From Loktanella sp. S4079 (GTDB lineage: Bacteria > Pseudomonadota > Alphaproteobacteria > Rhodobacterales > Rhodobacteraceae), in the NCBI RefSeq assembly GCF_000967725.1, contig NZ_JXYE01000003.1, positions 62,001 through 126,000 on the forward strand: a stretch of DNA of 64,000 nt. Direction: 5' to 3'. The notes beneath the pieces were generated by a model. That model saw only the letters and a program-made list of their open reading frames with translations. It was not told where the DNA came from and ran no database searches. Shown here piece after piece: positions 51,838-60,018 of the stretch (positions are counted from its first letter, which is position 1; each line of letters begins with the position of its first letter). A program made the translations under genes and the position numbers.

Positions 51838-52563
51838 TCACGAGCCGGGTGCAATTTTTGCGATCTCGGATTGAAAATACGCCAATGTCACCGTCGCGCG
51901 GTTGCCAGCAAAGCCGTGATACTTTGAACGCCCTGACGACGTGGGTAGGCCCGCCCAAATGCTCGCCAGATTATTCATGAACCGGGTCTGCGACAGATCC
52001 CCCGCAAGAAACGCTGAAAATCCCGCATCCTCAAGCAGGACATCGGCAAGCCGATCCTGCATTTCAGGGCTAAACCGTTCATGGGCTTTGGCACCGACTT
52101 GCGCGACCACGCGCTCTAACGTGTCGGGAATAAACTGATATCGCCCGATGGCATGTGGCTGACCGGGGGTGGCCCTGATCCATTCGAAAATCTCACCGAT
52201 TGTCATCTGTGTGGGTGGTTTAAGCGGTTTGATTGCCGCCCCGTGCTGCACCGCGTCGTATCCCGCCGCAGGGGATTCCGCCTGCCCAATGATATTGCGC
52301 AGATGACGCACGGCAGGAGAATTCAAACGCCCCAGTTCATCGCGAACAATTGGCGCAAAGAAACCACCGCGTTCCTGACCGATAAATAGGCTCGCCCGCG
52401 TTACAGATTGTTCAGCCGCGACTGCAGCCTGCTGCATCAGCCCACGCGCCGGCGCGAACCCTGCATTGCTAGCCAACGATCCAACCTGCGCCCAGCACGC
52501 GACGGGAAAGGTAACCGACAGCCAGCAGATAAATAAACGCAACATCACCATGGCGCTGAGCAT
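51838..52563 (-). CDS. Secreted lambda-lysozyme-like (GH104-type) protein
   Basis: About 241 residues with a Sec signal peptide (residues ~1-25 ending WAQ; an internal Met start is possible). The rest has ESPAAGYDAV, a GEIFEWIRATPGQPHAIGRYQFIPDTL stretch and FAGNRATVTLAYF, which resemble the GH104 lambda-endolysin/transglycosylase group (GRYQ motif). The catalytic glutamate would be in QAESP. It may cleave peptidoglycan; the gene is not in a phage context. Confidence in the enzyme class is moderate. Confidence 0.6.
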   Translation of the reverse strand: MLSAMVMLRLFICWLSVTFPVACWAQVGSLASNAGFAPARGLMQQAAVAAEQSVTRASLFIGQERGGFFAPIVRDELGRLNSPAVRHLRNIIGQAESPAAGYDAVQHGAAIKPLKPPTQMTIGEIFEWIRATPGQPHAIGRYQFIPDTLERVVAQVGAKAHERFSPEMQDRLADVLLEDAGFSAFLAGDLSQTRFMNNLASIWAGLPTSSGRSKYHGFAGNRATVTLAYFQSEIAKIAPGS

Positions 52564-52610
52564 CAGGCAAAATCGTTGCGTTTTCGTTTAAACCCATCAA
52601 GAAAAGAAAA

Positions 52611-52632
52611 AAGGCCACCCAAAAGGCGGCCC
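52611..52632 (-). terminator. Terminator of the rpmI-rplT operon
   Basis: GGCCACC (52613-52619) and GGCGGCC (52625-52631) pair with one mismatch around CAAAA; on the minus strand a T-rich stretch follows. It is 27 bases past the rplT stop. Confidence 0.75.
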
Positions 52633-52658
52633 TTGATCAATTTCAATTGCTCGACAGC

Positions 52659-53021
52659 TTAGGCAGCCAAAGCGTCTTTTGCTTTGCCAACGATTGTTGC
52701 AAATGCTTCTGGCTCGTTTACGGCCAGATCAGCAAGAACCTTACGGTCTACTTCGATACCGGCCAGGTTCAGGCCGTTGATGAACTTGGAGTAGTTCAGT
52801 GTTTCGTCAACCGAACGCACACCTGCGTTGATCCGCTGAATCCACAGCGCACGGAAGTTGCGCTTGCGATTGTGACGGTCGCGAGTTGCATATTGGTTGG
52901 CTTTGTCGACGGCCTGCTTAGCGACTTTGAAAGTCTTAGACCGGCGATCGTAATAACCTTTGGCAGCGTCGAGAACTTTTTTGTGACGACGATGTGTGAC
53001 TGTTCCGCCTTTAACGCGCAT
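52659..53021 (-). CDS. rplT: 50S ribosomal protein L20
   Basis: A 120-residue L20, needed for large-subunit assembly and an autoregulator of the operon in other bacteria. [20 protein letters not shown] and the [21 protein letters not shown] stretch (residues ~45-65) match the family. AAGGA at 8-base spacing lies upstream. It follows rpmI with a 17-base gap. Confidence 0.97.
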   Translation of the reverse strand: MRVKGGTVTHRRHKKVLDAAKGYYDRRSKTFKVAKQAVDKANQYATRDRHNRKRNFRALWIQRINAGVRSVDETLNYSKFINGLNLAGIEVDRKVLADLAVNEPEAFATIVGKAKDALAA

Positions 53022-53038
53022 ATCCTATTTCCTTCTAA

Positions 53039-53239
53039 TTAACGTGCGTAAGGCATCATTGATTTAACGATACCTTCGTCGGCTTTGCACAATGTGGTTG
53101 TGCCACGTGCGTTACGAAGGAACTTGTTCGAGCGTTTGATCATGCCGTGCTGTTTACCCGCTTGGGCAGCAACGACACGGCCAGAAGCCGTCGTTTTGAA
53201 CCGCTTTTTGCAGCTCGATTTTGTCTTCATCTTCGGCAT
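53039..53239 (-). CDS. rpmI: 50S ribosomal protein L35
   Basis: A 66-residue L35 with [21 protein letters not shown] at the start. The ATG at 53239 is chosen over a distant in-frame start at 53329, with GGAGACGGAA upstream. infC, which often precedes it, is not seen upstream here. Confidence 0.96.
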   Translation of the reverse strand: MPKMKTKSSCKKRFKTTASGRVVAAQAGKQHGMIKRSNKFLRNARGTTTLCKADEGIVKSMMPYAR

Positions 53240-53349
53240 TTCCGTCTCCTCTTTGGGTCGGTCGGAAGCGCGACTCGGCATGCCATACGGGCCGGACGCG
53301 CGGGTTGAGGTGCGCCGTATAGGACGCATCGCCTAAAAGGGCAAGCAAT

Positions 53350-53574
53350 TTAGACTAAGTAGCGCCCAATAACATCGACAAAAATCTCGTCGATCACGCC
53401 AACCCCGTAGACTCCGGGGTTTTCTTGGGCGGCATAGGCGATACTGACACCACCCAACACCACCAGCAAGACCGCCACCCTTGGGAAGCGGCGGTCAGAA
53501 AAAGCGCTGATCAGAGCTGGAATTGCAAAGGCGCAGCAAAGCACACCCAAAACAAAGATCAGATCATAGTCCAT
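53350..53574 (-). CDS. Small membrane protein, two helices
   Basis: A 74-residue protein with two hydrophobic segments (residues ~4-24 and ~33-50), and an acidic C-terminus EIFVDVIGRYLV. It sits between pyk and rpmI, 33 bases from the pyk stop and upstream of rpmI. It looks like a conserved Rhodobacteraceae small protein; no function is known. Confidence 0.6.
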   Translation of the reverse strand: MDYDLIFVLGVLCCAFAIPALISAFSDRRFPRVAVLLVVLGGVSIAYAAQENPGVYGVGVIDEIFVDVIGRYLV

Positions 53575-53607
53575 TCAGCGCATTCCTGTCTTACTACAAA
53601 CGATAGC

Positions 53608-55053
53608 TTAATCCGCTTCGGCAGGGAAAATCAAACGTTCGTCGCAAGGTGCGACGCGCAAAATATTCGTCGAACCCGGCGTATTGAACGGAACACCTGC
53701 AGTAATGACAACCATATCCTCTTTGGTCGCGAGCTTGAGGCTCGTTGCGCCACGGACGGCTGCAATAACCGCATCTTTAAACCGATCGACCGGTCCTGTG
53801 ACGACACAGTTGGTCCCCCATGACAGACAAAGTCGGCGAGCAGTATCAACCTGATTGGTCATTGCAACAATCGGCACGCGCGGACGTTCGCGGGATACCA
53901 ACAATGCGGTAGTACCTGACTGCGAGAAACAGCAGATCGCTTTGACATTTGTGGTTTCCGCGATTTCGCGGGCCGCAGACACGATACCATCAGCGACCGT
54001 CTGACCATCGGTCATGCGCGAAGCTTCGATAATTTTGGTGTAGGTCGGGTCGTGCTCGACCTCGCCTGCGACGTTGTTCATGGTGGACACGGCTTCGATC
54101 GGAAAATCACCTGCCGCAGATTCCGCTGACAGCATGATCGCATCAGCACCTTCGTAAATCGCGTTCGCGACGTCAGAAACTTCGGCGCGGGTTGGCATGG
54201 GCGATTCAATCATCGACTCAAGCATCTGAGTCGCAACGATGACAGGCTTTGCCGCTGCGCGCGATTTGCGGATCAGTTGCTTTTGAATTGGCGGCACGGC
54301 GTGCACAGGCAATTCAACACCCAGATCGCCACGGGCAACCATGATGCCGTCACTAACCTTTAGAATTTCATCAAAGGACTTTACCGCGTTTGGTTTTTCA
54401 ATCTTGGACAAAATCGCAGCGCGCCCTTTGGCCAATGCACGTGCTTCTTCGACGTCAGCAGGGCGCTGAACAAACGAAAGCGCGAGCCAATCAACGCCCA
54501 GCTCACAAACAAACTCGAGATCCTTACGATCCTTTTCTGACAGCGCAGCAAGGGGCAGTGTTACATCAGGTACGTTCACACCTTTGCGGTTGGAGATCGT
54601 ACCGCCAACGACAACTTCACAATCTGCGAAATCGCGGCCGCAATCCTTGACCCGCAGCTTGATCTTGCCGTCATTGACCAGCAAGTGCGCGCCCGGCTCA
54701 AGCGCGTCGAAAATCTCCTTGTGGGGCAACTTTACGCGGTTCACGTCGCCTTCTGCATCATCAAGATCAAGACGGAACGCTGCGCCTTCGACCAGCTCTT
54801 CTTCGCCATTTGCAAAAACGCCGACGCGCAGCTTAGGTCCTTGAAGGTCAGCGAGAATAGCAATTGGGCTGTCCAAGTCTTTTTCAACCTGACGGATGAT
54901 TTCATGACGCGCGCGAATTTCTTCGTGATCCCCATGGGACATATTCAGGCGGAACACATCTGCACCAGCTTCGTGCAACGCGCGGATCATCTTGTAGTCA
55001 TTTGATGCTGGGCCAAGTGTGGCGACAATCTTTACGTTGCGATGGCGTTTCAT
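53608..55053 (-). CDS. pyk: Pyruvate kinase
   Basis: A 481-residue pyruvate kinase, last step of glycolysis. Motifs present: ATLGPASN at the start, DLQGPKLRVG, MVARGDLGVELP (ADP/Mg site) and TQMLESMIESPMPTRAEVSDVANA. All four domains appear complete. It is divergent from the N-formylglutamate amidohydrolase gene. Confidence 0.96.
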   Translation of the reverse strand: MKRHRNVKIVATLGPASNDYKMIRALHEAGADVFRLNMSHGDHEEIRARHEIIRQVEKDLDSPIAILADLQGPKLRVGVFANGEEELVEGAAFRLDLDDAEGDVNRVKLPHKEIFDALEPGAHLLVNDGKIKLRVKDCGRDFADCEVVVGGTISNRKGVNVPDVTLPLAALSEKDRKDLEFVCELGVDWLALSFVQRPADVEEARALAKGRAAILSKIEKPNAVKSFDEILKVSDGIMVARGDLGVELPVHAVPPIQKQLIRKSRAAAKPVIVATQMLESMIESPMPTRAEVSDVANAIYEGADAIMLSAESAAGDFPIEAVSTMNNVAGEVEHDPTYTKIIEASRMTDGQTVADGIVSAAREIAETTNVKAICCFSQSGTTALLVSRERPRVPIVAMTNQVDTARRLCLSWGTNCVVTGPVDRFKDAVIAAVRGATSLKLATKEDMVVITAGVPFNTPGSTNILRVAPCDERLIFPAEAD

Positions 55054-55172
55054 AGTAATCCCTTTGTTCGGCTTGCGCTGTTAGCGATAACAGATGGCTT
55101 CGTGCCCTTATTGCGCAATTCCATTCCCACCACAACTAGCCTAAATCAGGTGACAAAGGAATGACACCACAG

Positions 55173-55910
55173 ATGACACACTCTCCATTCGAAGTTATCG
55201 GCGCAGAGCGCCCGGGGCGCTGGCTGCTAAGTTGTGACCATGCATCAAATTTTGTTCCCGACTGGCTCAACAACGGGGACCTCGGGTTACCCGAAACCGA
55301 CATGCAAAGGCACATTGCTTATGATGTGGGCGCGGCGGGCGTAACACGGCATCTCGCACAAGAACTAGACAGCCCAGCCGTTCTGTCCCGGTTTTCACGG
55401 CTCGTCATTGACCCAAACCGGGGCGAAGACGACCCGACTCTGCTCATGCGACTTTATGATGGCACCATTATTCCGGCGAACCGTCACGCCGACGCAGCCG
55501 AAAAAGAACGCCGTCTCGCGCAGCTGCATCGCCCGTACCACGCGGCCTATGCAAAGCTTGCGGACGAAATGGACAACCCCGTCATCTGCGCGATCCATAG
55601 TTTCACGCCACAGCTACGCGGGCGTCCGCCCCGTCCATGGGAGGTCGGAATTCTCTACGCCAGTGACGCGCGACTGGCGCATCCGTTTATTGCCGCCTGC
55701 GAGGCGCAGGGCTGGTGTGTGGGCGACAACCAACCCTATTCTGGTCACCTCGAAGGCGACGCGATTGACCGACACGCGCTACAACACGACCGCCCCAATA
55801 TTCTGATCGAAGTACGCAACGACTTGATCGCGGACGAGGCTGGACAAATACTGTGGGCCAAGCGGCTTGCGCCTATATTGACAGATGTACTTGCCCAAAC
55901 CGGGCTTTGA
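55173..55910 (+). CDS. N-formylglutamate amidohydrolase family protein
   Basis: A 245-residue N-formylglutamate amidohydrolase-like (HutG-type) zinc enzyme, with LLSCDHASNFVPDW (~15-28), AYDVGAAGVTRHLA and SFTPQLRGRPPRPWEVGILY (~140-160). In the histidine pathway it releases glutamate, but this copy has no hut neighbours, so the substrate may be another N-acyl amino acid. Start chosen at 55173; an ATG at 55161 lies directly on the AAGGA. Confidence 0.85.
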   Translation: MTHSPFEVIGAERPGRWLLSCDHASNFVPDWLNNGDLGLPETDMQRHIAYDVGAAGVTRHLAQELDSPAVLSRFSRLVIDPNRGEDDPTLLMRLYDGTIIPANRHADAAEKERRLAQLHRPYHAAYAKLADEMDNPVICAIHSFTPQLRGRPPRPWEVGILYASDARLAHPFIAACEAQGWCVGDNQPYSGHLEGDAIDRHALQHDRPNILIEVRNDLIADEAGQILWAKRLAPILTDVLAQTGL

Positions 55911-55924
55911 CGGAGACTAAAATA

Positions 55925-56218
55925 ATGGATGACCAAACCCGTATCGAAATCGAAGCCGCCGCATTCCGCCGCCTACGTCAGCACCTGATGGAGGACCGCC
56001 CTGATGCACAAAACATCGACATGATGAACCTTGCTGGTTTCTGCCGGAACTGCCTGTCGCGCTGGTATCAAGAGGCCGCTAATGAGCGCGGTATTGCAAT
56101 GGACAAGGATCAGGGCCGCGAAGCCTTTTACGGCATGCCATTTGCAGAATGGAAGGCCAAGCACCAAACCGAAGCAAGCGCCGAAGCCCAAGAGGCATTC
56201 AAGAAATCACACGGTTAG
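55925..56218 (+). CDS. DUF1244 family protein
   Basis: A 97-residue DUF1244 protein with FRRLRQHL, NIDMMNLAGFCRNCLSRWYQEAA and the GREAFYGMPFAEWKAKHQ segment. The paired cysteines in FCRNC are conserved in the family, function unknown. GGAG lies about 10 bases before the ATG at 55925. It starts 14 bases after the amidohydrolase gene, so the two are co-transcribed. Confidence 0.88.
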   Translation: MDDQTRIEIEAAAFRRLRQHLMEDRPDAQNIDMMNLAGFCRNCLSRWYQEAANERGIAMDKDQGREAFYGMPFAEWKAKHQTEASAEAQEAFKKSHG

Positions 56219-56841
56219 ATCGCGCCTGAACGGCTGGCCCTGACAAACCGGGCGAGCCAAACAGTGCGAAAACCACAATCGGGGTCCTCGACGATATGGT
56301 CGACGACCTCGAACCCGTTTTGATCAAGCAAAAGACGATATTCACTGGGGTCGAGGCTGGAATGATAGAGCGGCTCGCCTTCAAATTCGCCAATCGCATC
56401 GCCATAGGCAGGGCCGCTGGTAAACATGAGCCGCGCCCCTAAATTGGCGTGCGCAGCAAAAATGGGAAACATAAGTCGCTGATCATCTGGCGTGAGGTGA
56501 AACATGCTGTCCCATGCCAACATCCCGTCAAACTGTTGATCCAGTTGCAATTCGCGCATGTCAGCAACGGACCAGCGCGCCGCAGGCATTTTTTCCTGCG
56601 CGATGGCAATGAGTTCGGGAGATGAATCCACCCCAGTCAGCGCAAATCCACGTCCCATCAGGTATCGCGCGATCGGGTCACCTGCCCCGCAACCAATATC
56701 CAACAATCGCGCCCCAGCAGGCAGCGGATCAACGAAACGATCCAGCCAGTGTTTTTCCATCAGGCTCGTGCTACGCGCACGTACCCACGCCGCTGCATGA
56801 CGGCGGTAAAGCGAAATGATCTGTTGTGCGGCACTACTCAT
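56215..56841 (-). CDS. Class I SAM-dependent methyltransferase
   Basis: A 208-residue methyltransferase with motif I LLDIGCGAGDPIARYL (~44-59), motif II GVDSSPELI and the later AWDSMFHLT loop. Substrate unknown. It is convergent with DUF1244, overlapping by four bases at 56215-56218, and lies just downstream of the dat operon. Confidence 0.85.
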   Translation of the reverse strand: MSSAAQQIISLYRRHAAAWVRARSTSLMEKHWLDRFVDPLPAGARLLDIGCGAGDPIARYLMGRGFALTGVDSSPELIAIAQEKMPAARWSVADMRELQLDQQFDGMLAWDSMFHLTPDDQRLMFPIFAAHANLGARLMFTSGPAYGDAIGEFEGEPLYHSSLDPSEYRLLLDQNGFEVVDHIVEDPDCGFRTVWLARFVRASRSGAI

Positions 56842-56903
56842 GCCGCCAACTTAACAGATTATCGATGCCGTCACAGCGAAACAGAGGATCAATCAGGCTG
56901 TGA

Positions 56904-57764
56904 TCAAATCGCGAGTTTGCGGCTCTCTTCCAGATAGATTTCGCGCAAACGCGCGGCGACTGGACCAGGTGCGCCCGTGCCAACTGATGCGCCATCAATA
57001 TCGACCACAGGCATCACGAATGTGCTGGCTGACGTGATGAACGCCTCGTCAGCCTCTTGCGCCTCAGCGATGGTAAAGCTGCGCTCTTCGACCTGCATCT
57101 GTGCTTCGCGGGCAAAGCGCAGAACGGCCGCACGCGTAATGCCATGCAGAATCTCATTGCCCAGATGGCGGGTAATGATGGTGTTTCCTTTGACGATATA
57201 GGCGTTGTTCGATGTCCCTTCGGTCACCGCACCGTCTTCGACCATCCACGCATCATCTGCGCCGGCGGCCTTTGCCATCATCTTGCCCATTGATGGATAA
57301 AGCAACTGGACCGTCTTGATGTCACGACGCGCCCAGCGCTGATCTTCGATCGAGATGATCTTGATCCCCTTCTTTGCGGTTGGGTTATCGGCCAGCCCCG
57401 GCTTGCTTTGGGTGAACAGGACAACGGTTGGTTTGGTCGCTTCTGGATCAGGGAATACAAAATCGCGATCATCAGGTGCGCCGCGCGTGATCTGTAGATA
57501 GATCATGCCCTCTTCGAGATCGTTTAGGCGGACCAGTTCACGATGCACCTCAAGCAAATCTGGCAACACATCTGGATGCGGCATTTCAAGTTCATTCAAA
57601 GACCGCTCTAGCCGCTTTGCGTGGCCGTCAAAGTCAATCAGCTTGCCATCCAGCACCGAGGTCACCTCGTAAACGCCATCGGCCATCAGGAAACCGCGAT
57701 CAAAGATCGAAATCTTAGCTTCGTTTTCAGGTAGGTATTCGCCGTTGACATAAACTGTGCGCAT
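56904..57764 (-). CDS. dat: D-amino-acid transaminase (fold type IV)
   Basis: A 286-residue branched-chain/D-amino-acid aminotransferase-type PLP enzyme. The PLP lysine is K150 in RDIKTVQLL and E182 (TEGTSNN) supports the cofactor ring; FDRGFLMADGVYEV is typical of the D-amino acid group. It begins at 57764, just after the dgcA stop (57767), as the third gene of the unit. It would convert D-alanine, D-aspartate or D-glutamate to oxo acids. The dadA-type oxidase route is not present here. Confidence 0.9.
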   Translation of the reverse strand: MRTVYVNGEYLPENEAKISIFDRGFLMADGVYEVTSVLDGKLIDFDGHAKRLERSLNELEMPHPDVLPDLLEVHRELVRLNDLEEGMIYLQITRGAPDDRDFVFPDPEATKPTVVLFTQSKPGLADNPTAKKGIKIISIEDQRWARRDIKTVQLLYPSMGKMMAKAAGADDAWMVEDGAVTEGTSNNAYIVKGNTIITRHLGNEILHGITRAAVLRFAREAQMQVEERSFTIAEAQEADEAFITSASTFVMPVVDIDGASVGTGAPGPVAARLREIYLEESRKLAI

Positions 57765-57766
57765 GA

Positions 57767-58726
57767 TCATCCCCATAAAGCGGCGGCAGGTGCGTGCACG
57801 CCTTTGTCATCAAAAATCAGTGGTTGGTCACGGTCTTCGGCCAATAAGAGCGGGCCGTCAAGGTCCGTAAAGGCCACGCCCTGCGCGATTATCGTCGCTG
57901 GGGCCATTGCAAGCGATGATCCAACCATGCAGCCAACCATCACGCCATAGCCCTGAGCGATTGCCTGCTCTTTCAATGCAAGCGCTTCGGTGAGCCCGCC
58001 GGTCTTGTCCAACTTGATATTCACCAAGTCGTATTTGCCCTTTAACGCAGGAAGGCTTGCGCGGTCGTGGCAGCTTTCGTCTGCGCAAACAGGCACGATG
58101 CGATCCACCTCGCTTAGCATGCCGTCATCTGCCGCGGGCAGCGGTTGTTCTACCATTTGCACCCCAAGCCTGACCAAATGCGGGGCAAGATCGGCATAGA
58201 CATCGGCAGTCCAGCCTTCGTTCGCATCAACGATAATCCGCGCATTCGGCGCACCACGACGCACCGCCTCTAGCCGGGGCATGTCGTCCGGTGTCCCCAG
58301 TTTGATTTTGAGGAGCGGGCGAAACGCGTTATTCGCGGCCTCTCGTTCCATCACCTCTGGGGTCTCCAGCGAAAGGGTATAGGCTGTGATTTCTGGGCGC
58401 GGTGAAGGAAGCCCCATAAGCTCCCAAACCCGTTTGCCAGACCTTTTGGCCTCTAAATCCCAGAACGCACAATCAAGCGCATTCCGGGCCGCACCAGCTG
58501 GAAGGGCCTCGGGTAATTCTGCCCAGTCGCCGGAAAACCCATTGATCTGGGCCGTGACGCTGCCCAGGCTTTCAGCGTACCGCGCGTAGGGCACGCATTC
58601 GCCATACCCCACATATGCGCCGTCAGTGACCGAAACCGTTAACACCTCGGCTTGCGTGCGCGAACCACGGCTAATGGTAAAAACCTGCGCGAGCCGAAAT
58701 GTATCGCGGGTGACCTGTATCTGCAT
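57767..58726 (-). CDS. dgcA: N-acetyl-D-glutamate racemase DgcA (enolase superfamily)
   Basis: A 319-residue enolase-superfamily enzyme of the dipeptide-epimerase subgroup. The acid/base and metal residues are readable: K140-x-K142 (LLKIKLG), D167 (VDANEGW), E193 (VEQPLPA), D216 (CADESCH) and the K238 in NIKLDKTGG. Its adjacency to a DUF1611 (DgcN) gene matches the D-glutamate catabolic module in which DgcN N-acetylates D-glutamate and DgcA racemises the product to N-acetyl-L-glutamate. By sequence alone it could be an L-Ala-D/L-Glu epimerase; gene context is the argument for DgcA. ATG 58726 preferred over an upstream start at 58747. Confidence 0.85.
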   Translation of the reverse strand: MQIQVTRDTFRLAQVFTISRGSRTQAEVLTVSVTDGAYVGYGECVPYARYAESLGSVTAQINGFSGDWAELPEALPAGAARNALDCAFWDLEAKRSGKRVWELMGLPSPRPEITAYTLSLETPEVMEREAANNAFRPLLKIKLGTPDDMPRLEAVRRGAPNARIIVDANEGWTADVYADLAPHLVRLGVQMVEQPLPAADDGMLSEVDRIVPVCADESCHDRASLPALKGKYDLVNIKLDKTGGLTEALALKEQAIAQGYGVMVGCMVGSSLAMAPATIIAQGVAFTDLDGPLLLAEDRDQPLIFDDKGVHAPAAALWG

Positions 58727-58762
58727 TTTGCCTACTCTTATTTTCAACTACTCGGTGGCGGC

Positions 58763-58786
58763 GATCAAATTTAGCTAAATTTGATC
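58763..58786. repeat. Perfect 24-bp palindrome between dgcN and dgcA
   Basis: GATCAAATTTA (58763-58773), GC, TAAATTTGATC (58776-58786) is its own reverse complement. It lies immediately after the dgcN stop codon (58787-58789), in the 60-bp gap before dgcA. Candidate roles: operator, intercistronic RNA hairpin that tunes dgcA-dat, or a mobile small repeat. Confidence 0.7.
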
Positions 58787-59788
58787 TTACAGCCCCGCAA
58801 GTGCATCGACCAGTCGGCCCGCTCCCTGGCGGAAGGTATCAACGGTCGGCAATCCCATGCGATCTTCAACCTGCTGAAGATACTCCAACGCCTCTTGTTC
58901 GTTCATATGCTGCGTGTTGACAGATATCCCGACAACTTGACAGGCAGGGTTGGCGACCCGCGCGAGCGGTAGCACGGTATCGCGCAAAGCCTCAAGGCTC
59001 GGCAGATCATACTCGGGCAGCCCACGCATGTGCGTCCGGGTAGGCTCATGAGCCAGGACCAATGCATCCGGTTGCCCGCCGTGAATCAAAGCCATCGTCA
59101 CGCCTGAATAGGACACATGGAACAAGCTGCCCTGCCCCTCGATATGATCCCAGTGATCCGGGTCATTGTCCGGCGTCAGATACTCGACAGCACCCGCCAT
59201 AAAGTCCGCAATTACCGCATCCAGCGGCACACCACCGCCGGTGATCAATATTCCAGTTTGCCCAGTCGGACGGAACGTAGATTTCATCCCGCGCTTTTGC
59301 ATCTCTGCGTCCATCGCAAGCCCAGTATACATCTTGCCCACCGAACAATCTGTGCCTACGGCCAGACAGCGTTTGCCAGTCCGTTTCTTGCCATTAGCAA
59401 TCGGATACGCCACCGAAGGAATGCGCACATCAAACAGTGTCCGCCCATTCACACGTGCGGCGGCCATCAACTCGTTTTCGTCTCGCAATAGGTTGTGCAA
59501 GCCAGACGCAATATCGAAACCTTGCTGGAGCGCCTCCACCAGAACAGCTTTCCAAGCATCGGAGATCACGCCACCGCGGTTGGCAACACCAATAACAAGG
59601 GTCTTTGCGCCTGCGGCCTTCGCCTCTGCCAGCGTCATATCCTTCAGCCCCGCATCGGCTAGACAGCCCGGCATACGAAATTGCCCAACTGCATTGTCAG
59701 GCCGCCAGTCTTTGATCCCTTGCGCCACCTTCGCAGCAAGTTGGTCAGGTGCGTCACCTAGAAATAGTAGATACGGGGTTTGGATCAT
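58787..59788 (-). CDS. dgcN: D-glutamate N-acetyltransferase DgcN (DUF1611)
   Basis: A 333-residue DUF1611 protein with the P-loop-like GTDCSVGKMYT (145-155). Characterised DgcN proteins acetylate D-glutamate to N-acetyl-D-glutamate. The downstream epimerase-type gene supports this over the archaeal/other DUF1611 functions. ATG 59788 preferred (MIQTPYLLFLGDAPDQ). It is the first gene of dgcN-dgcA-dat. No LysR/GntR regulator (dgcR) is visible adjacent; upstream is a repeat copy and the amtB terminator. Confidence 0.85.
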   Translation of the reverse strand: MIQTPYLLFLGDAPDQLAAKVAQGIKDWRPDNAVGQFRMPGCLADAGLKDMTLAEAKAAGAKTLVIGVANRGGVISDAWKAVLVEALQQGFDIASGLHNLLRDENELMAAARVNGRTLFDVRIPSVAYPIANGKKRTGKRCLAVGTDCSVGKMYTGLAMDAEMQKRGMKSTFRPTGQTGILITGGGVPLDAVIADFMAGAVEYLTPDNDPDHWDHIEGQGSLFHVSYSGVTMALIHGGQPDALVLAHEPTRTHMRGLPEYDLPSLEALRDTVLPLARVANPACQVVGISVNTQHMNEQEALEYLQQVEDRMGLPTVDTFRQGAGRLVDALAGL

Positions 59789-59933
59789 GGGAGGCTCCGC
59801 TAACAAAGAAAGGTTATTCGTAGGATTACGCGCCTTTGACGAAATTGCTTCGCTAAGATTACGGCATAAACCTCAAAATGCGGGATAATTTTGTGTAGTT
59901 TAACAAAAGTGCAAGATTTTATTGCGTGAAATA

Positions 59934-59956
59934 CGTAGGGTGGATCTTGATCCACC
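59934..59956. repeat. 23-bp palindromic repeat, copy 2
   Basis: Identical to the copy at 39979-40001. GGTGGATC (59939-59946), TT, GATCCACC (59949-59956), preceded by CGTAG. It lies 15 bases ahead of the amtB terminator stem, in a 230-bp intergenic region between divergent dgcN and the 3' end of amtB. Confidence 0.75.
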
Positions 59957-59963
59957 CACCCAC

Positions 59964-59990
59964 AAAAAAACCCGGGCGCGAACGCCCGGG
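59964..59990 (-). terminator. Terminator of amtB
   Basis: CCCGGGCG (59971-59978) pairs with CGCCCGGG (59983-59990) around CGAA; on the minus strand T7 follows, 28 bases from the amtB stop. Confidence 0.92.
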
Positions 59991-60018
59991 TAAGTATTGA
60001 AAACCTGACGGAAGGGTA

